Shown here piece by piece: positions 26,720 through 35,850 of a DNA stretch of 64,000 bases. A program made the position numbers and the translations under genes. Location of the stretch: contig OZ242313.1 of NCBI GenBank assembly GCA_965208065.1, forward strand, positions 4,650,001 to 4,714,000. Direction: 5' to 3'. Under the pieces are notes generated by a model that did not search any database, was not told the DNA's origin, and saw only the letters and a program-made list of their open reading frames with translations. This DNA is from Bin103 sp002238925. Its GTDB lineage: Bacteria; Spirochaetota; Spirochaetia; SZUA-6; Bin103. Numbering within the stretch: position 1 is the first letter of the stretch; the number at the start of each line of letters is the position of its first letter.

Positions 26720-28270
26720 ATGGTAGAGAGCAGACCCAACATTGTGTTCGCGTTCGCAGACGACTGGGGGCGCTATGCGAGCGCCTACCGCCGCATCCAG
26801 GGGTCCGGCACCCCTAACGCGGTCATCGACACGCCCCACTTCGACCGGGTGGCGCGCGAGGGGGCGCTGTTCACCAATGCGTTCGTGCCGGCGCCTTCCT
26901 GCACGCCGTGCCGCAGCTCGATCCTCACCGGACGCTACTTCTGGCAGACCGGGCGCGGCGCGATCCTGCAGGGAGCGGAGTGGGACGAGACGATCCCCTC
27001 CTACCCGCTGGCGCTGGAGGAGTCCGGCTACCACATCGGCTACACCTACAAGGTGTGGTCGCCGGGCACGCCGCGCGATGCCCCGTACGGCGCCGACCGA
27101 ACGCGCTACGCCCCCGCCGGCACCCGCTACGGCAGCTTTTCCTTCGTCGCCACCGAGCTGGCGCCGGAGCGCGGCGTGGAAGGCGCCAAGCAGGTGCTGT
27201 ACGACGAGACGCGCGACAACTTCCAGGCGTTCCTGGACGCGCGCGAGCCGGGGCAGCCGTTCTGCTACTGGTGGGGGCCGACCAACACCCACCGCAAGTG
27301 GCAGCGCGGCTCCGGCAAGCAGCTCTGGGGCCTGGAGCCGGACCACCTGAAGGGCCGCCTGCCGGCGTTCCTGCCCGACGTGCACGACGTGCGCGAGGAC
27401 GTGTGCGACTACCTCGGCGAGTGCCAGGCGGTCGACGCCGGCCTCGGCGTGCTGCTCGCCAGGCTGGAGGAGGTCGGCGAACTGGACAACACGCTGCTGG
27501 TAGTGAGCGGCGACCACGGCATCCCCGGCTTCCCGCGCGGCAAGTGCAACCTGTACAATCTCGGCTGCGAGGTGGCGCTGGCGGCGCGCTGGCCGGGCCG
27601 CGTGCCGGCCGGGCGAACGGTGCACGACTTCGTCAACCTGATGGACTTGGCGCCGACCTTCCTGGAGGCGGCGGAGGTGGACCGGCTGCCCGGCATGGCG
27701 GGGCACAGCCTGCTGCCGGTGCTCGAGTCGCCCGCCTCCGGCCAAGTGGACGAGTCCCGCGACCACGTCGTGCTCGGCCGCGAACGCCACGTGGCGCGCG
27801 CACGCGCCGGCAACAAGCCCTACCCGCAGCGCGCCATCCGCACCGACCGTTACCTGTACATCCGCAACTTCACGCCGGACCGGTGGCCGATGGGCGACCC
27901 GCGCGGCCTGGACGATCCCGCCACCGTGCCGCCCTCCTACGAGGAACTGTGCGAGAACACCTGGGTAGCCTACGCCGACATGGACGGCTCCCCATCGAAG
28001 GCGTGGATGGTGCACCACCGCGCCGAACCCGAGGTACGCGCGCTATTCGAGATGGGCTTTGGCAAGTACCCGGCGGAGGAGCTGTACGACCTGGACCGCG
28101 ACCCCCACTATCTGGACAACCTCGCCGGCGACCCGGCGTACGCGGAGGCTCGCAAGCACCTTTCTTCGCGGCTCATGGCGGTGCTGCGGGAGCAGCACGA
28201 TCCCCGCGTTACCGAACCGGACTGCCGCTTCGAGCGCTCCCCCTACACCGACCCCCACACCGGCTTCTAA
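26720..28270 (+). CDS. Sulfatase (type I, formylglycine-dependent)
   Basis: A 516-residue arylsulfatase-family hydrolase. The metal-binding start is RPNIVFAFADDWG (Asp14/Asp15). The modification motif PSCTPCRSS has Cys61 as the residue converted to formylglycine, with Arg64. Downstream, GDHGIPGFPRGK supplies Asp/His ligands. It begins at the catalytic fold with no signal peptide, so it is predicted cytoplasmic. Substrate unknown, but size and neighbours suggest sulfated glycans. No formylglycine-generating enzyme is in the window. Confidence 0.9.
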   Translation: MVESRPNIVFAFADDWGRYASAYRRIQGSGTPNAVIDTPHFDRVAREGALFTNAFVPAPSCTPCRSSILTGRYFWQTGRGAILQGAEWDETIPSYPLALEESGYHIGYTYKVWSPGTPRDAPYGADRTRYAPAGTRYGSFSFVATELAPERGVEGAKQVLYDETRDNFQAFLDAREPGQPFCYWWGPTNTHRKWQRGSGKQLWGLEPDHLKGRLPAFLPDVHDVREDVCDYLGECQAVDAGLGVLLARLEEVGELDNTLLVVSGDHGIPGFPRGKCNLYNLGCEVALAARWPGRVPAGRTVHDFVNLMDLAPTFLEAAEVDRLPGMAGHSLLPVLESPASGQVDESRDHVVLGRERHVARARAGNKPYPQRAIRTDRYLYIRNFTPDRWPMGDPRGLDDPATVPPSYEELCENTWVAYADMDGSPSKAWMVHHRAEPEVRALFEMGFGKYPAEELYDLDRDPHYLDNLAGDPAYAEARKHLSSRLMAVLREQHDPRVTEPDCRFERSPYTDPHTGF

Positions 28271-28299
28271 TCTAACCTAGCGACTGGCGCTTATTTCCG

Positions 28300-28380
28300 G
28301 AAGGGTCTGGATTCGGCAAGGGAATCGCCGCGCTGTTTGCCGCAAAAGGGGCGCGGGTGGTGGCGACCGGCAGGACTTGT
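28300..28380 (+). pseudogene. Fragment of a short-chain dehydrogenase (SDR)
   Basis: About 26 codons read GSGFGKGIAALFAAKGARVV followed by ATGR, the cofactor-binding GxxxGxG helix and second strand of a classical SDR. There is no start codon before it and the frame dissolves into sequence antisense to the helicase tail. It looks like a stump left by a deletion or rearrangement between the sulfatase and helicase genes. Confidence 0.7.
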
Positions 28381-28382
28381 CG

Positions 28383-29673
28383 CTACGCCGCGGTCGCGCG
28401 GCGGCGCCGGCGGCCGCCGGAGCGGGCGGCTGCATTGCGGCCACGGTAGCCGGCCCCGTGCGTACGCGCCGGCTGCGGCGGCCGCTTCCGTTGCGGTGCC
28501 GGCGGCGACACGTGGAACGGTTGGTCGCGGACCATTTCCAGTTCGACGCGGGTGAGTTTCTCGATGGCGCGGAGCTGCGGCACCTCGTCGAGAGCGCAGA
28601 ACGACAGCGCACAACCGGATGCACCGGCACGCGCCGTGCGGCCGATGCGGTGCACGTAGCTCTCCGGCTCGTGCGGCAGCTCGAAGTTGATGACGTGGCT
28701 GATACCGTCCACGTCGAGGCCGCGAGCCGCAATGTCGGTCGCTACCAGCACCCGTGAGCGCCCGCGCCGGAACCGTTCCAGCGCGCCCTGACGGGCATTC
28801 TGCGACTTGTTGCCGTGGATGGCGTCCGCCGTTACACCGGCGGCCGTAATCTTCTGGGCCACCCGGTTCGCACGATGCTTGGTGCGCGCGAATACCAGCA
28901 CCCGGGACAGGGCCGGGTCGTCCAGCAGCTCGCGAAGCAGAGCCGGCTTGTCCTCGCTGTTCACGAAGTACACGTACTGCCGCACCTTGTCCACGGTGGT
29001 GGCCGCCGGCGTCACCTCCACGCGCTCCGGCCGGTGCAGAATCTCACCGGCCAGACTGGCGACGTCGGACGGCATGGTGGCGGAGAACAGCAGCGAGTGG
29101 CGGCGCTCCGGCAGCTTGCGGATGATCTTCTTCACGTCGTGGATAAAGCCCATGTCGAGCATGCGGTCCGCTTCATCGAGAATGAAGTGGGTGATACGGC
29201 TGAGACGGACATGGCCCTGCTCCAGGAGATCGAGGAGCCGGCCCGGGGTTGCCACCACGATGTCGATGCAGCGTGACAGCGCGGCGACCTGGGGACGTTG
29301 CGAGACGCCGCCGAGGATAACCGTCTGGCCGAGCCCGAGACCGGCGCCGTAGTCGCGAAAATCGTCATGAATCTGAATGGCGAGTTCGCGCGTCGGGGCC
29401 AGCACCAGGGCGTGCGGCGTGCGCGGGCACCAGGGCGTGCGGCGTGCGCGGGCGGGGCCGTTCCGCGGCGCCGGCAAGCTGCTGCAGGACCGGCAGCGCG
29501 AACGCGGCGGTCTTGCCGGTTCCGGTCTGCGCGATGCCGAGCAGATCCTTGCCGGCGAGCAGATACGGGATGGCCTGCTGTTGAATCGGCGTGGGAGCGG
29601 CGTAGCCTCTGGCTCGCAGCGCACGCAGAATGGTCTCGATCAAGCCGAGAGAAGAGAAGCTGGTGGGTTGCAA
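28383..29673 (-). pseudogene. DEAD-box RNA helicase (RhlE-like) with internal frameshift
   Basis: All helicase motifs exist but in two frames. The upstream part holds the Q motif (GYAAPTPIQQQAIP) and Walker A (AQTGTGKTAAF). The downstream part holds PTRELA, LDEADRMLDMGF, SAT, and HRIGRTARAG. The frame breaks inside a perfect 25-base tandem duplication at 29403-29452; deleting one copy restores one open frame of 421 residues through LVLAPTRELAIQ. I place the start at TTG 29673, preceded by AAGGA. The tail is Arg/Gly-rich and RNA-binding-like. As written, the product would stop ~24 codons after the duplication, before the DEAD motif. Recent mutation, reversible slippage switch, or assembly error are all possible. 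Confidence 0.88.
29403..29452. repeat. Perfect 25-bp tandem duplication in helicase gene
   Basis: Positions 29403-29427 and 29428-29452 are identical, with no spacer. As 25 is not a multiple of three, the duplication shifts the helicase reading frame by one base. The unit itself contains GCGTGCG-type internal repeats, favouring slippage. Confidence 0.97.
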
Positions 29674-29861
29674 AAAAATTCCTTGTTGGTCGAGAACGGT
29701 TTGACGGCGCCGTGCCGTTGGCCAGGCAGGCGGGTGGCGATATTGGCGAGTAACTGGCCCGTAAGATCGCACTTGCCCGCGCTCGGGTCCAGTCCTCGCC
29801 GGCGGTGCGGTGCCGGACAGTGTCGGAGCGGCGCGTACTGGCACCTACTGGATTCCGGATA

Positions 29862-29890
29862 TTGCACAGGAAGTATCACTAAAGTACCAT
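29862..29890 (+). promoter_or_regulatory. Promoter of the Phd/ParE toxin-antitoxin operon
   Basis: TTGCAC (29862-29867), a 17-base spacer and TACCAT (29885-29890). The -10 box ends six bases before the antitoxin ATG, so transcription would start at the ATG itself. Confidence 0.45.
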
Positions 29891-29896
29891 CCTGCC

Positions 29897-30154
29897 ATGA
29901 AGACCGAACTGGTTACGACGCTCAAGCGGAAGGCAACGCGACTGCTTGCGGAACTGCGGGAAACCGGCGAGCCGGTCCTGATCACCGAGCACGGCAAGCC
30001 GTCCGCATACCTCGTCAACGTCGAGTCATACGAAGCCTTGCAGGGCAAGATGCGGATTCTGGAAGGCATCGCCCGCGGAGAGCGTGCCCTGCTCGAAAAC
30101 CGTACCTCCACCGACGCTGAAGCAAAGCAGAAAATGGCCAAGTGGCTCGCCTGA
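29897..30154 (+). CDS. Phd/YefM-family antitoxin
   Basis: An 85-residue antitoxin with the family core PVLITEHGKPSAYLVNVESYEAL, a DNA-binding N-terminal half and a disordered, charged C-terminus that wraps the toxin. It autoregulates the operon and neutralises the partner encoded next, with which it overlaps by 13 bases. A longer upstream frame exists but lacks similarity; the ATG at 29897 matches the family start and the promoter position. Confidence 0.88.
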   Translation: MKTELVTTLKRKATRLLAELRETGEPVLITEHGKPSAYLVNVESYEALQGKMRILEGIARGERALLENRTSTDAEAKQKMAKWLA

Positions 30155-30474
30155 TCTGGGCGGCCCCGGCCCTCGCCGACCTTGATGAGATAGCGGAGTA
30201 CCTAGCACTCGACGATCGGCCGGCCGCAATCCGGTATGTCCGAAAAGTGTTCGAGACGGTCGATCGGCTTAAGCAGTTCCCGAGCTCCGGCAGGCGCCCC
30301 GCCGAACTTCCCGACACGCGCTACCGGGAAGTGGTGGTCCCACCCTGCCGGGGGTTTTTCCGCCAGGAACGAGACCGCGTGTTCATCCTGTACGTCATGC
30401 GCTCCGAGCGCCTGCTGCGTACCCATCTCCTGGAGCAGCGGCGTGAGCAGGCGAATACTCCGGAGCACGAATGA
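30142..30474 (+). CDS. ParE/RelE-superfamily toxin
   Basis: A 110-residue toxin with the ParE-type pattern: IWAAPALADLDEIAEYLA, then FPSSGRRPAELPDTRYREVVVPPCRGFFRQERDRVFILYVMRSER. The start is a GTG inside the antitoxin gene, giving coupled translation with the antitoxin first. ParE-like members poison DNA gyrase, RelE-like ones cleave mRNA; sequence alone favours ParE but does not settle it. Confidence 0.87.
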   Translation: MARLIWAAPALADLDEIAEYLALDDRPAAIRYVRKVFETVDRLKQFPSSGRRPAELPDTRYREVVVPPCRGFFRQERDRVFILYVMRSERLLRTHLLEQRREQANTPEHE

Positions 30475-30548
30475 GCCGCGCGCCGGCACGGTGACAGCCG
30501 GCTGGACAGCGTCCCGCGACGTGTTCAGACTGCCGCTCAGGGGGAAGC

Positions 30549-31730
30549 GTGCAACACGAGCCTGCCGAGAATGTTCCGCTCGCCGACGTGTACGTGTGCG
30601 GGGTGATGGAACCGGACGACCCGGCCGCGCCGCTGCCGAAGCTGCGCTGGAGCCTGCTCGCCGACCAGTCGCCGGCTGCCGCCGTGGGCATGCCGGTGAT
30701 GGGCGGAGCCGGCGACTATCACACCATCTGCGGGCCGGTGCTGGCGCGCACCACGAGCGACACGCTGCTGATGTTCGCCGAGGGGCGGCACGACTCCCGC
30801 GACGACTTCGGCAACATCGACGTCATCCTGCGCCGTTCCAACGACTGGGGCGCGACCTGGAGCGACATCCAGGTGGTGCATCGCAACGGCGATGGCCAGG
30901 TCGGCAACACCTGCCCGATAGTCGACTACGACACCGCCCGCATCCACCTGCTCACCTGCACCGGCGTGCAGGACGAGATGGAGATCCTGACCGGTTCCAC
31001 CTACCGGGAGGTGTGGCACTCCTTTTCCGATGACGACGGCGCGACCTGGAGCGGGCGGCGCAACATCAGCCCCATGGCGCGCCGCGCCGGCTGGTACTGG
31101 TACGCCACGGGACCGGCGGCGGGCATCCAGGTCCGCTCCGGGCGGTACCGTGGCCGGCTGGTGGCGCCGGCCAACCACAGCTACCTGCTGCCCGGCGGCG
31201 GCTACGAGTACGCCTGCCACGCGCTGTACTCGGACGACGGCGGCGACACGTGGCGGATCGGCTCGGCTTCGGAGCCGGGCGGCAACGAGAACCAGGTCGC
31301 GGAGGCGGGCGAGAACCTGCTGATCCAGGACATCCGCCTGCAGACCAACCGCACCGGCTGCCGCGCCTACCGCTACAGCCGCGACGGCGGCGCCACCTGG
31401 GATGCGATGCAAAGCGATCCGCGCCGCCCGTGCACGCGCTGCCAGGGCAGCATCATCTCCCTCGACCAGCGCCCGAATGGCACCCACAACATCCTGGTGG
31501 CCAGCAACCCGGCGCCGGTCGGGCGCCGCCTGGACCTGGGCCGGCGCGAGCACCTGGTGGCGCGGGTATCCACCGACGGCGGCCGTACTTGGCCGCGGCG
31601 CCTGGTGGTGGAGCCCTCCTACGCCGGTTATTCCACCCTGATCGAGATCGACGGCGAACGCGTCGGCATCGCCTACGACCGCCATCCGCGGCTGTCGTAC
31701 CGCACCTTCTACCTGGAGGACTGCACGTGA
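30549..31730 (+). CDS. Sialidase-like BNR-repeat protein
   Basis: A 393-residue six-bladed beta-propeller of the sialidase/BNR superfamily. Five Asp-box motifs (S-x-D-x-G-x-x-W) occur: SNDWGATW, SDDDGATW, SDDGGDTW, SRDGGATW and STDGGRTW. It has no signal peptide. A GTG start with GGGGAAGC upstream is used. Such proteins cleave sialic or related acidic sugars, but the catalytic Arg triad and Tyr/Glu pair cannot be assigned with certainty. Its stop overlaps the start of the next sulfatase gene (GTGA), so both likely act on one glycan. Confidence 0.8.
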   Translation: MQHEPAENVPLADVYVCGVMEPDDPAAPLPKLRWSLLADQSPAAAVGMPVMGGAGDYHTICGPVLARTTSDTLLMFAEGRHDSRDDFGNIDVILRRSNDWGATWSDIQVVHRNGDGQVGNTCPIVDYDTARIHLLTCTGVQDEMEILTGSTYREVWHSFSDDDGATWSGRRNISPMARRAGWYWYATGPAAGIQVRSGRYRGRLVAPANHSYLLPGGGYEYACHALYSDDGGDTWRIGSASEPGGNENQVAEAGENLLIQDIRLQTNRTGCRAYRYSRDGGATWDAMQSDPRRPCTRCQGSIISLDQRPNGTHNILVASNPAPVGRRLDLGRREHLVARVSTDGGRTWPRRLVVEPSYAGYSTLIEIDGERVGIAYDRHPRLSYRTFYLEDCT

Positions 31731-33091
31731 GCGGACGCCCGCCCAACATCCTGGTGATCATGTCGGACGAGCACGACCCGGCGGTGATGGGCAACTCGGG
31801 ACACCCGCTGGTGCAGACCCCCAACCTGGACCGGCTCGCCGCCGCCGGCACGGTGTTCGACAGCGCCTACTGCAACAGCCCGATCTGCGTGCCGTCGCGG
31901 ATGGCGTTCCTGACCGGCAACTACTGCCACCGGATCGGGGTGTGGGACCTCGGCTCGCCGCTGCGCGCGGAAATCCCCACGTTCGGGCATTACTTCACCG
32001 CCGCCGGCTACGACACCGTGCTGTGCGGGCGCACCCACATGCCCGGCGACGACCGCCTGCACGGATTCGGCACCCGGCTGTTCGACGACATGCATTCGTG
32101 GCGCTCGCGGACGGCGCCGAGGCGCACCGGGGAGGCGCGGCGCGGCAGCAACTCGCACGTCACCGAGTGCGGTCCCGGTCACGGGGCGTGGTACGACTAC
32201 GACACCACGGTCGCCGACCTGAGCACCCGCTTCCTGAACGGCAAGGCGGCGCAGCCCGCGGAGCGCCCGTGGCTGCTGTACAGCGGGCTGATGTACCCGC
32301 ACTTCCCGCTTACCTGTCCGCCGGAGTATTACCAGCGCTACGACCCGGAGACCGTGACCCCCGCCGACCTGCGCGGCGAGACGCTGGAGGACCAGCACCC
32401 GGCCATCCGCCACCTCCGCTACCACTTTCGCAACGAACAGATCGTGCCGGAACCAGTACAGCGCATGGCGCTGGCCAGCTACTACGGTCTGGTCACGCTG
32501 GTGGACGACCTGGTCGGCGCCATGCTGCAGGCAATCGACAGCAGCCCGTTGCGCGACAACACGGTGGTGCTGTACGTCAGCGACCACGGCGAGATGGCGG
32601 GCCAGCACGGCATCTGGCAGAAGCAGTGCTTCTACGAGGCCTCGGTGCGCACGCCGATGATCCTCAGAACACCGCACGGCGCCGGCGGGCAGCGCATTGG
32701 CGCCAACGTGTCGCTGGTCGACGTGCTGCCCACCCTGCTCGACCTCGCCGGCATCGGAATCCCGTCAGGCCTGCCCGGCGCCAGCCTCGCGCGGATGCAA
32801 CCGGGGGCGCCAGACAGCGAGCGGGCGGTGTTCAGCGAGTACCACGCCCAGGGCATGCTCCAAGGCGGATTCATGATCAAGCGCGGCGACTGGAAGTACA
32901 ATTACTATGTAGGACACGAGCCGCAACTATTCGACCTGAGCGAAGACCCGTACGAGTTCCACGACCTTGCCGCCGACCGACGCTGCGCCACCATGCGGGC
33001 CGCGCTGCACCGTGAACTGCTCAGCATCGCCAACCCCGAACAGGTTAGCGACCAAGCGCTCCGCGACCAGGAGCGCCGCCTGCGCGCTTGA
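31727..33091 (+). CDS. Sulfatase (type I, formylglycine-dependent)
   Basis: A 454-residue sulfatase beginning RPPNILVIMSDEHDPAVMG with metal-binding Asp14. The activation motif is SPICVPSRMAFLTG (Cys54 to formylglycine, Ser56 position and Arg57). SDHGEMAGQHGIWQK provides the distal metal Asp/His. No signal peptide. It begins with GTG overlapping the sialidase stop by four bases; GGAG lies at suitable distance. Substrate probably a sulfated sugar linked to the sialidase-like partner (inference). Confidence 0.92.
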   Translation: MSGRPPNILVIMSDEHDPAVMGNSGHPLVQTPNLDRLAAAGTVFDSAYCNSPICVPSRMAFLTGNYCHRIGVWDLGSPLRAEIPTFGHYFTAAGYDTVLCGRTHMPGDDRLHGFGTRLFDDMHSWRSRTAPRRTGEARRGSNSHVTECGPGHGAWYDYDTTVADLSTRFLNGKAAQPAERPWLLYSGLMYPHFPLTCPPEYYQRYDPETVTPADLRGETLEDQHPAIRHLRYHFRNEQIVPEPVQRMALASYYGLVTLVDDLVGAMLQAIDSSPLRDNTVVLYVSDHGEMAGQHGIWQKQCFYEASVRTPMILRTPHGAGGQRIGANVSLVDVLPTLLDLAGIGIPSGLPGASLARMQPGAPDSERAVFSEYHAQGMLQGGFMIKRGDWKYNYYVGHEPQLFDLSEDPYEFHDLAADRRCATMRAALHRELLSIANPEQVSDQALRDQERRLRA

Positions 33092-33094
33092 GAT

Positions 33095-33283
33095 CCTTCA
33101 ACAGGTTGGATTCCAGGTGCGTCAGAACGACCCTCGAACCAGTCGAGGAACTCTTCGATGGTTGCGCCGGCCTCCAGGTTGGCAAACAGGTGTGACAGGG
33201 GCACCCGTGTCTTGGTGAATCCAGGCGCCGCTGACCTTGCCGGGGACTTGCTCAACCGCCGGGCAGGTCGACCAGTCAATCAT
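33095..33283 (-). pseudogene. Degraded DUF433-family antitoxin
   Basis: Two frames together recover a DUF433 protein: an ATG at 33283 opening MIDWSTCPAVEQVPGKVSG, then, after a one-base shift, RVPLSHLFANLEAGATIEEF and LDWFEG, and after a further shift a trace of the C-terminal helix (VLTHLESNLLKDLK). At least two frame breaks and a short deletion make it non-functional. Its ATG overlaps the stop of the FAD-oxidoreductase gene. Confidence 0.72.
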
Positions 33284-34695
33284 GCGGACAGCTCCGCCGC
33301 TACGGCGGGTTCCGCACTGACCGCGGCCCGTTCGGGTGATTCAGGCGGCGTGACGACCGCGCCCTGGCGGCGCAACTCGGCCTGCATCTCCGCCACCGGC
33401 GCGGCGCGTGCCGCAACGCCGTGGCTGACCGCCAGCGCGGCGCCGACACCGGCGCCCTGGCCCATCACCCAGCACTCCGGCACCTCGCGCAGCGGGTTGT
33501 GGGAGCGCACGTCGCAACTCAGGTTGCGGCCGGCCACCAGCAGGCCCTCCACCTCGCGCGGCACCAGGCTGCCGTACGGGATCTCCAGGGTCGGATACGC
33601 CGGCGAGACGCCCGGGCACAGGCCGATGGAGTCGGCATGGCGGCCGCTGCGCTTCCACTGGTCGAGCGTGATCTGCACCTCGCCCACCAGGCGGCGGCTG
33701 TGGCGCACGCCGATCTGGTCGGCGCTCTCCAACAGATAGGCGTGCTGCCAGCCCGGCATGTGGCGGCGCCACCACGCCAACCCGCGGCGCAGGTCGTCGC
33801 GCGAGCGAAACTCCACCTCGCTCAGGTCGGCCACCTCGATCGCCGAGTAGCCATGGTACTTGGGATGCATGGTCAGCACCTGCCCCTCGCGCGGCAGGAT
33901 CGAGGCGCGGATCACCGAACCCGCCGCGCGCGCCTCCTGCAGCTTGGCCTTGTAGCCCTCGATGTCGTAGGTGCGGAAGTGCCAGAACACCTCCGTGTCC
34001 ACGCCGCCGAAGCGCCCGGAGGTGTTGACGCAGGAGTGGATGGTGGTGTCGTCACGGTTGGTCTCGAACGCGGCGCCGGCGGCCGCGAACATGTCGCCGT
34101 CGCCGGTGCAGTCGATGGTGACCGCGGCGCGAATCGCGAACCGGCCCTGCTTGCTTTCGAACAGCGCGCCGCCCACCGTGGCAACGGCCGCATCCTCGCG
34201 CATCACCGGCGCCACCGCCCAGCAGTGGAACAAGGTGTGCACGCCGCGCTCGCGCACCAGGTCGTTGGAGGCCAGCTTCAGCATTTCCGGATCGATGGTC
34301 GGCGACCAGCACACCACGCCGCGGTGGGCGTTGGCGCGCGGCCCCCAGTACTCGACCAGCTCGGCGTCGCGGCTGCCCCAGTACTTGCGCTCCGGGCCGA
34401 TGATGCCGCCCGCCTCCACCCCGCAGCGGTCCATGAACTCCTCGCCGACGCCGGCCACCACCGTGCGCCCGTCCCAATCGGTCATGCGGTCGATAAAGCA
34501 CACGTGGCCGCCGGAAGCCAGCCCGCCCAGGTGGCCATAGCGCTCCACCAGCACCGTGTCCGCCCCCGCCGCCGCCGCGCCGATCGCCGCCGCCGTGCCG
34601 CCCGGCCCGCCGCCGAGCACCAGCACGTCGCAGGTGCCATACACCGGCACCTCGCGCGCCGGCTCGTACAGGGTCTCCCCGCGTCCCGGTTGCAT
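33280..34695 (-). CDS. FAD-dependent oxidoreductase
   Basis: A 471-residue flavoprotein (FAD_oxidored/PF12831-like). The dinucleotide-binding motif is DVLVLGGGPGGTAAAIGAAA with the acidic strand end VLVERYG; the second FAD contact is IDCTGDGDMFAAAGA near residues 210-225, and the C-terminal part has GLLVAGRNLSCDV. Family members oxidise or dehydrate uncharacterised sugar-type substrates. The start follows the lactonase stop by two bases, so the two are coupled: an oxidation giving a lactone that the lactonase opens is plausible. Confidence 0.85.
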   Translation of the reverse strand: MQPGRGETLYEPAREVPVYGTCDVLVLGGGPGGTAAAIGAAAAGADTVLVERYGHLGGLASGGHVCFIDRMTDWDGRTVVAGVGEEFMDRCGVEAGGIIGPERKYWGSRDAELVEYWGPRANAHRGVVCWSPTIDPEMLKLASNDLVRERGVHTLFHCWAVAPVMREDAAVATVGGALFESKQGRFAIRAAVTIDCTGDGDMFAAAGAAFETNRDDTTIHSCVNTSGRFGGVDTEVFWHFRTYDIEGYKAKLQEARAAGSVIRASILPREGQVLTMHPKYHGYSAIEVADLSEVEFRSRDDLRRGLAWWRRHMPGWQHAYLLESADQIGVRHSRRLVGEVQITLDQWKRSGRHADSIGLCPGVSPAYPTLEIPYGSLVPREVEGLLVAGRNLSCDVRSHNPLREVPECWVMGQGAGVGAALAVSHGVAARAAPVAEMQAELRRQGAVVTPPESPERAAVSAEPAVAAELSA

Positions 34696-34697
34696 CG

Positions 34698-35759
34698 TCA
34701 GGTTCCGGCGACCGGCACGATGCACACCGGGGACGGAACCTCGGTCACGTGGCCGGTGGGTTGCAGCAGGCCGGTTGCCGGATCGACGTGGAAGGTGACG
34801 ATGGTGTCGCTGTTCTGGTTGGCGGCCAGCAGCACCGCGCCGGACGGGTCGAGCCCGAAGTTGCGCGGCGTCTGCCCCTGAGTCGGCTCGTGGCCCACCG
34901 GCTCCAGCCGCCCGTCGCCGCCGATCGCGAAGATGGCAATGCTGTCGTGGCCGCGGTTGGAGCCGTACACGAACTGCCCGTTGGGATGCACGTGGATGTC
35001 GGCGCAGGTGCTTTCCTCGGCATACCCCGCGGGCAGGGTCGGCACGGTCTGGATCTCGGTCAGGCTGCCGTCGGCGGCGCCGTACGCGTAGGCCGTGATG
35101 GTGGAGTCGAGTTCGTTGATGCCGTAGGCGACCCGCCCGCGCGGGTGGAAGGTGAAGTGGCGCGGCCCGGCGCCGGCAGCGGTGGCGGTCTCGCCGGCGC
35201 GGGTCAGGGTGCCGGCGGCCACGTCGATGCGGTAGATCACGATGCGGTCGATGCCCAGGTCGGGCACGTACAGGTAACTGCCGTCGGGCGACAGATTCAC
35301 CGAGTGGGGGTGCGGCTCCTGCTGCCGCTCCGGGTTGACGCTGCTGCCCTCGTGGTCGATGGTCACCAGCCGCTCCACTAGGTCGCCGCCGGCGCAGCGG
35401 AACATCGACAGGGCGCCGCCGCCGTAGTTGGCCGCGAACACCAGCTCGCCGCTCGGATGGGCGCACACGTGGCACGGCCCGGACGCGCCGGCCAGTTGCT
35501 GCCCCGCCGCGGTCAGCGTGCCGTCGGACGCCACCTGGAACGCACTGGCGGCACCGTGCTTGCCGCTGCCGAGGTCGCTCACCTCGTTGACCGCGTACAG
35601 GAAGTCCCCCGCCGCGCTCAAGGCCAGGAACGACGGGTTGTCGACACGCGCCGCCACACCCTGCACGGTGAGGTTCCCGGAGTCGATATCCAACTCGGCC
35701 CGGTAGATGCCCTCGCTGCCCGTATCGTCGCGCGTATAGGTGCCGATATACACTCTCAT
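34698..35759 (-). CDS. Lactonase family protein (6-phosphogluconolactonase-like propeller)
   Basis: A 353-residue seven-bladed beta-propeller of the YbhE/3-carboxymuconate-lactonizing type, starting MRVYIGTYTRDDTGSEGIY. Repeats have the SxDGxYLYVPDLGIDRIVIY form, and HVCAHPSGELVFAANYGGG, HPHSVNLSPDGSYLYV and DIHVHPNGQFVYGSNRGHD are canonical. It hydrolyses sugar lactones in the cytoplasm. It precedes and is coupled to the FAD-oxidoreductase. Confidence 0.87.
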   Translation of the reverse strand: MRVYIGTYTRDDTGSEGIYRAELDIDSGNLTVQGVAARVDNPSFLALSAAGDFLYAVNEVSDLGSGKHGAASAFQVASDGTLTAAGQQLAGASGPCHVCAHPSGELVFAANYGGGALSMFRCAGGDLVERLVTIDHEGSSVNPERQQEPHPHSVNLSPDGSYLYVPDLGIDRIVIYRIDVAAGTLTRAGETATAAGAGPRHFTFHPRGRVAYGINELDSTITAYAYGAADGSLTEIQTVPTLPAGYAEESTCADIHVHPNGQFVYGSNRGHDSIAIFAIGGDGRLEPVGHEPTQGQTPRNFGLDPSGAVLLAANQNSDTIVTFHVDPATGLLQPTGHVTEVPSPVCIVPVAGT

Positions 35760-35850
35760 GGCCGCCAGTCTACGAGCAGTGCCGGGTACCCGGCAAGGTC
35801 AGGATGGGCCGAGCGAACGGCGCATATAGCGGTCTCTGAGTTGTCGGTTT

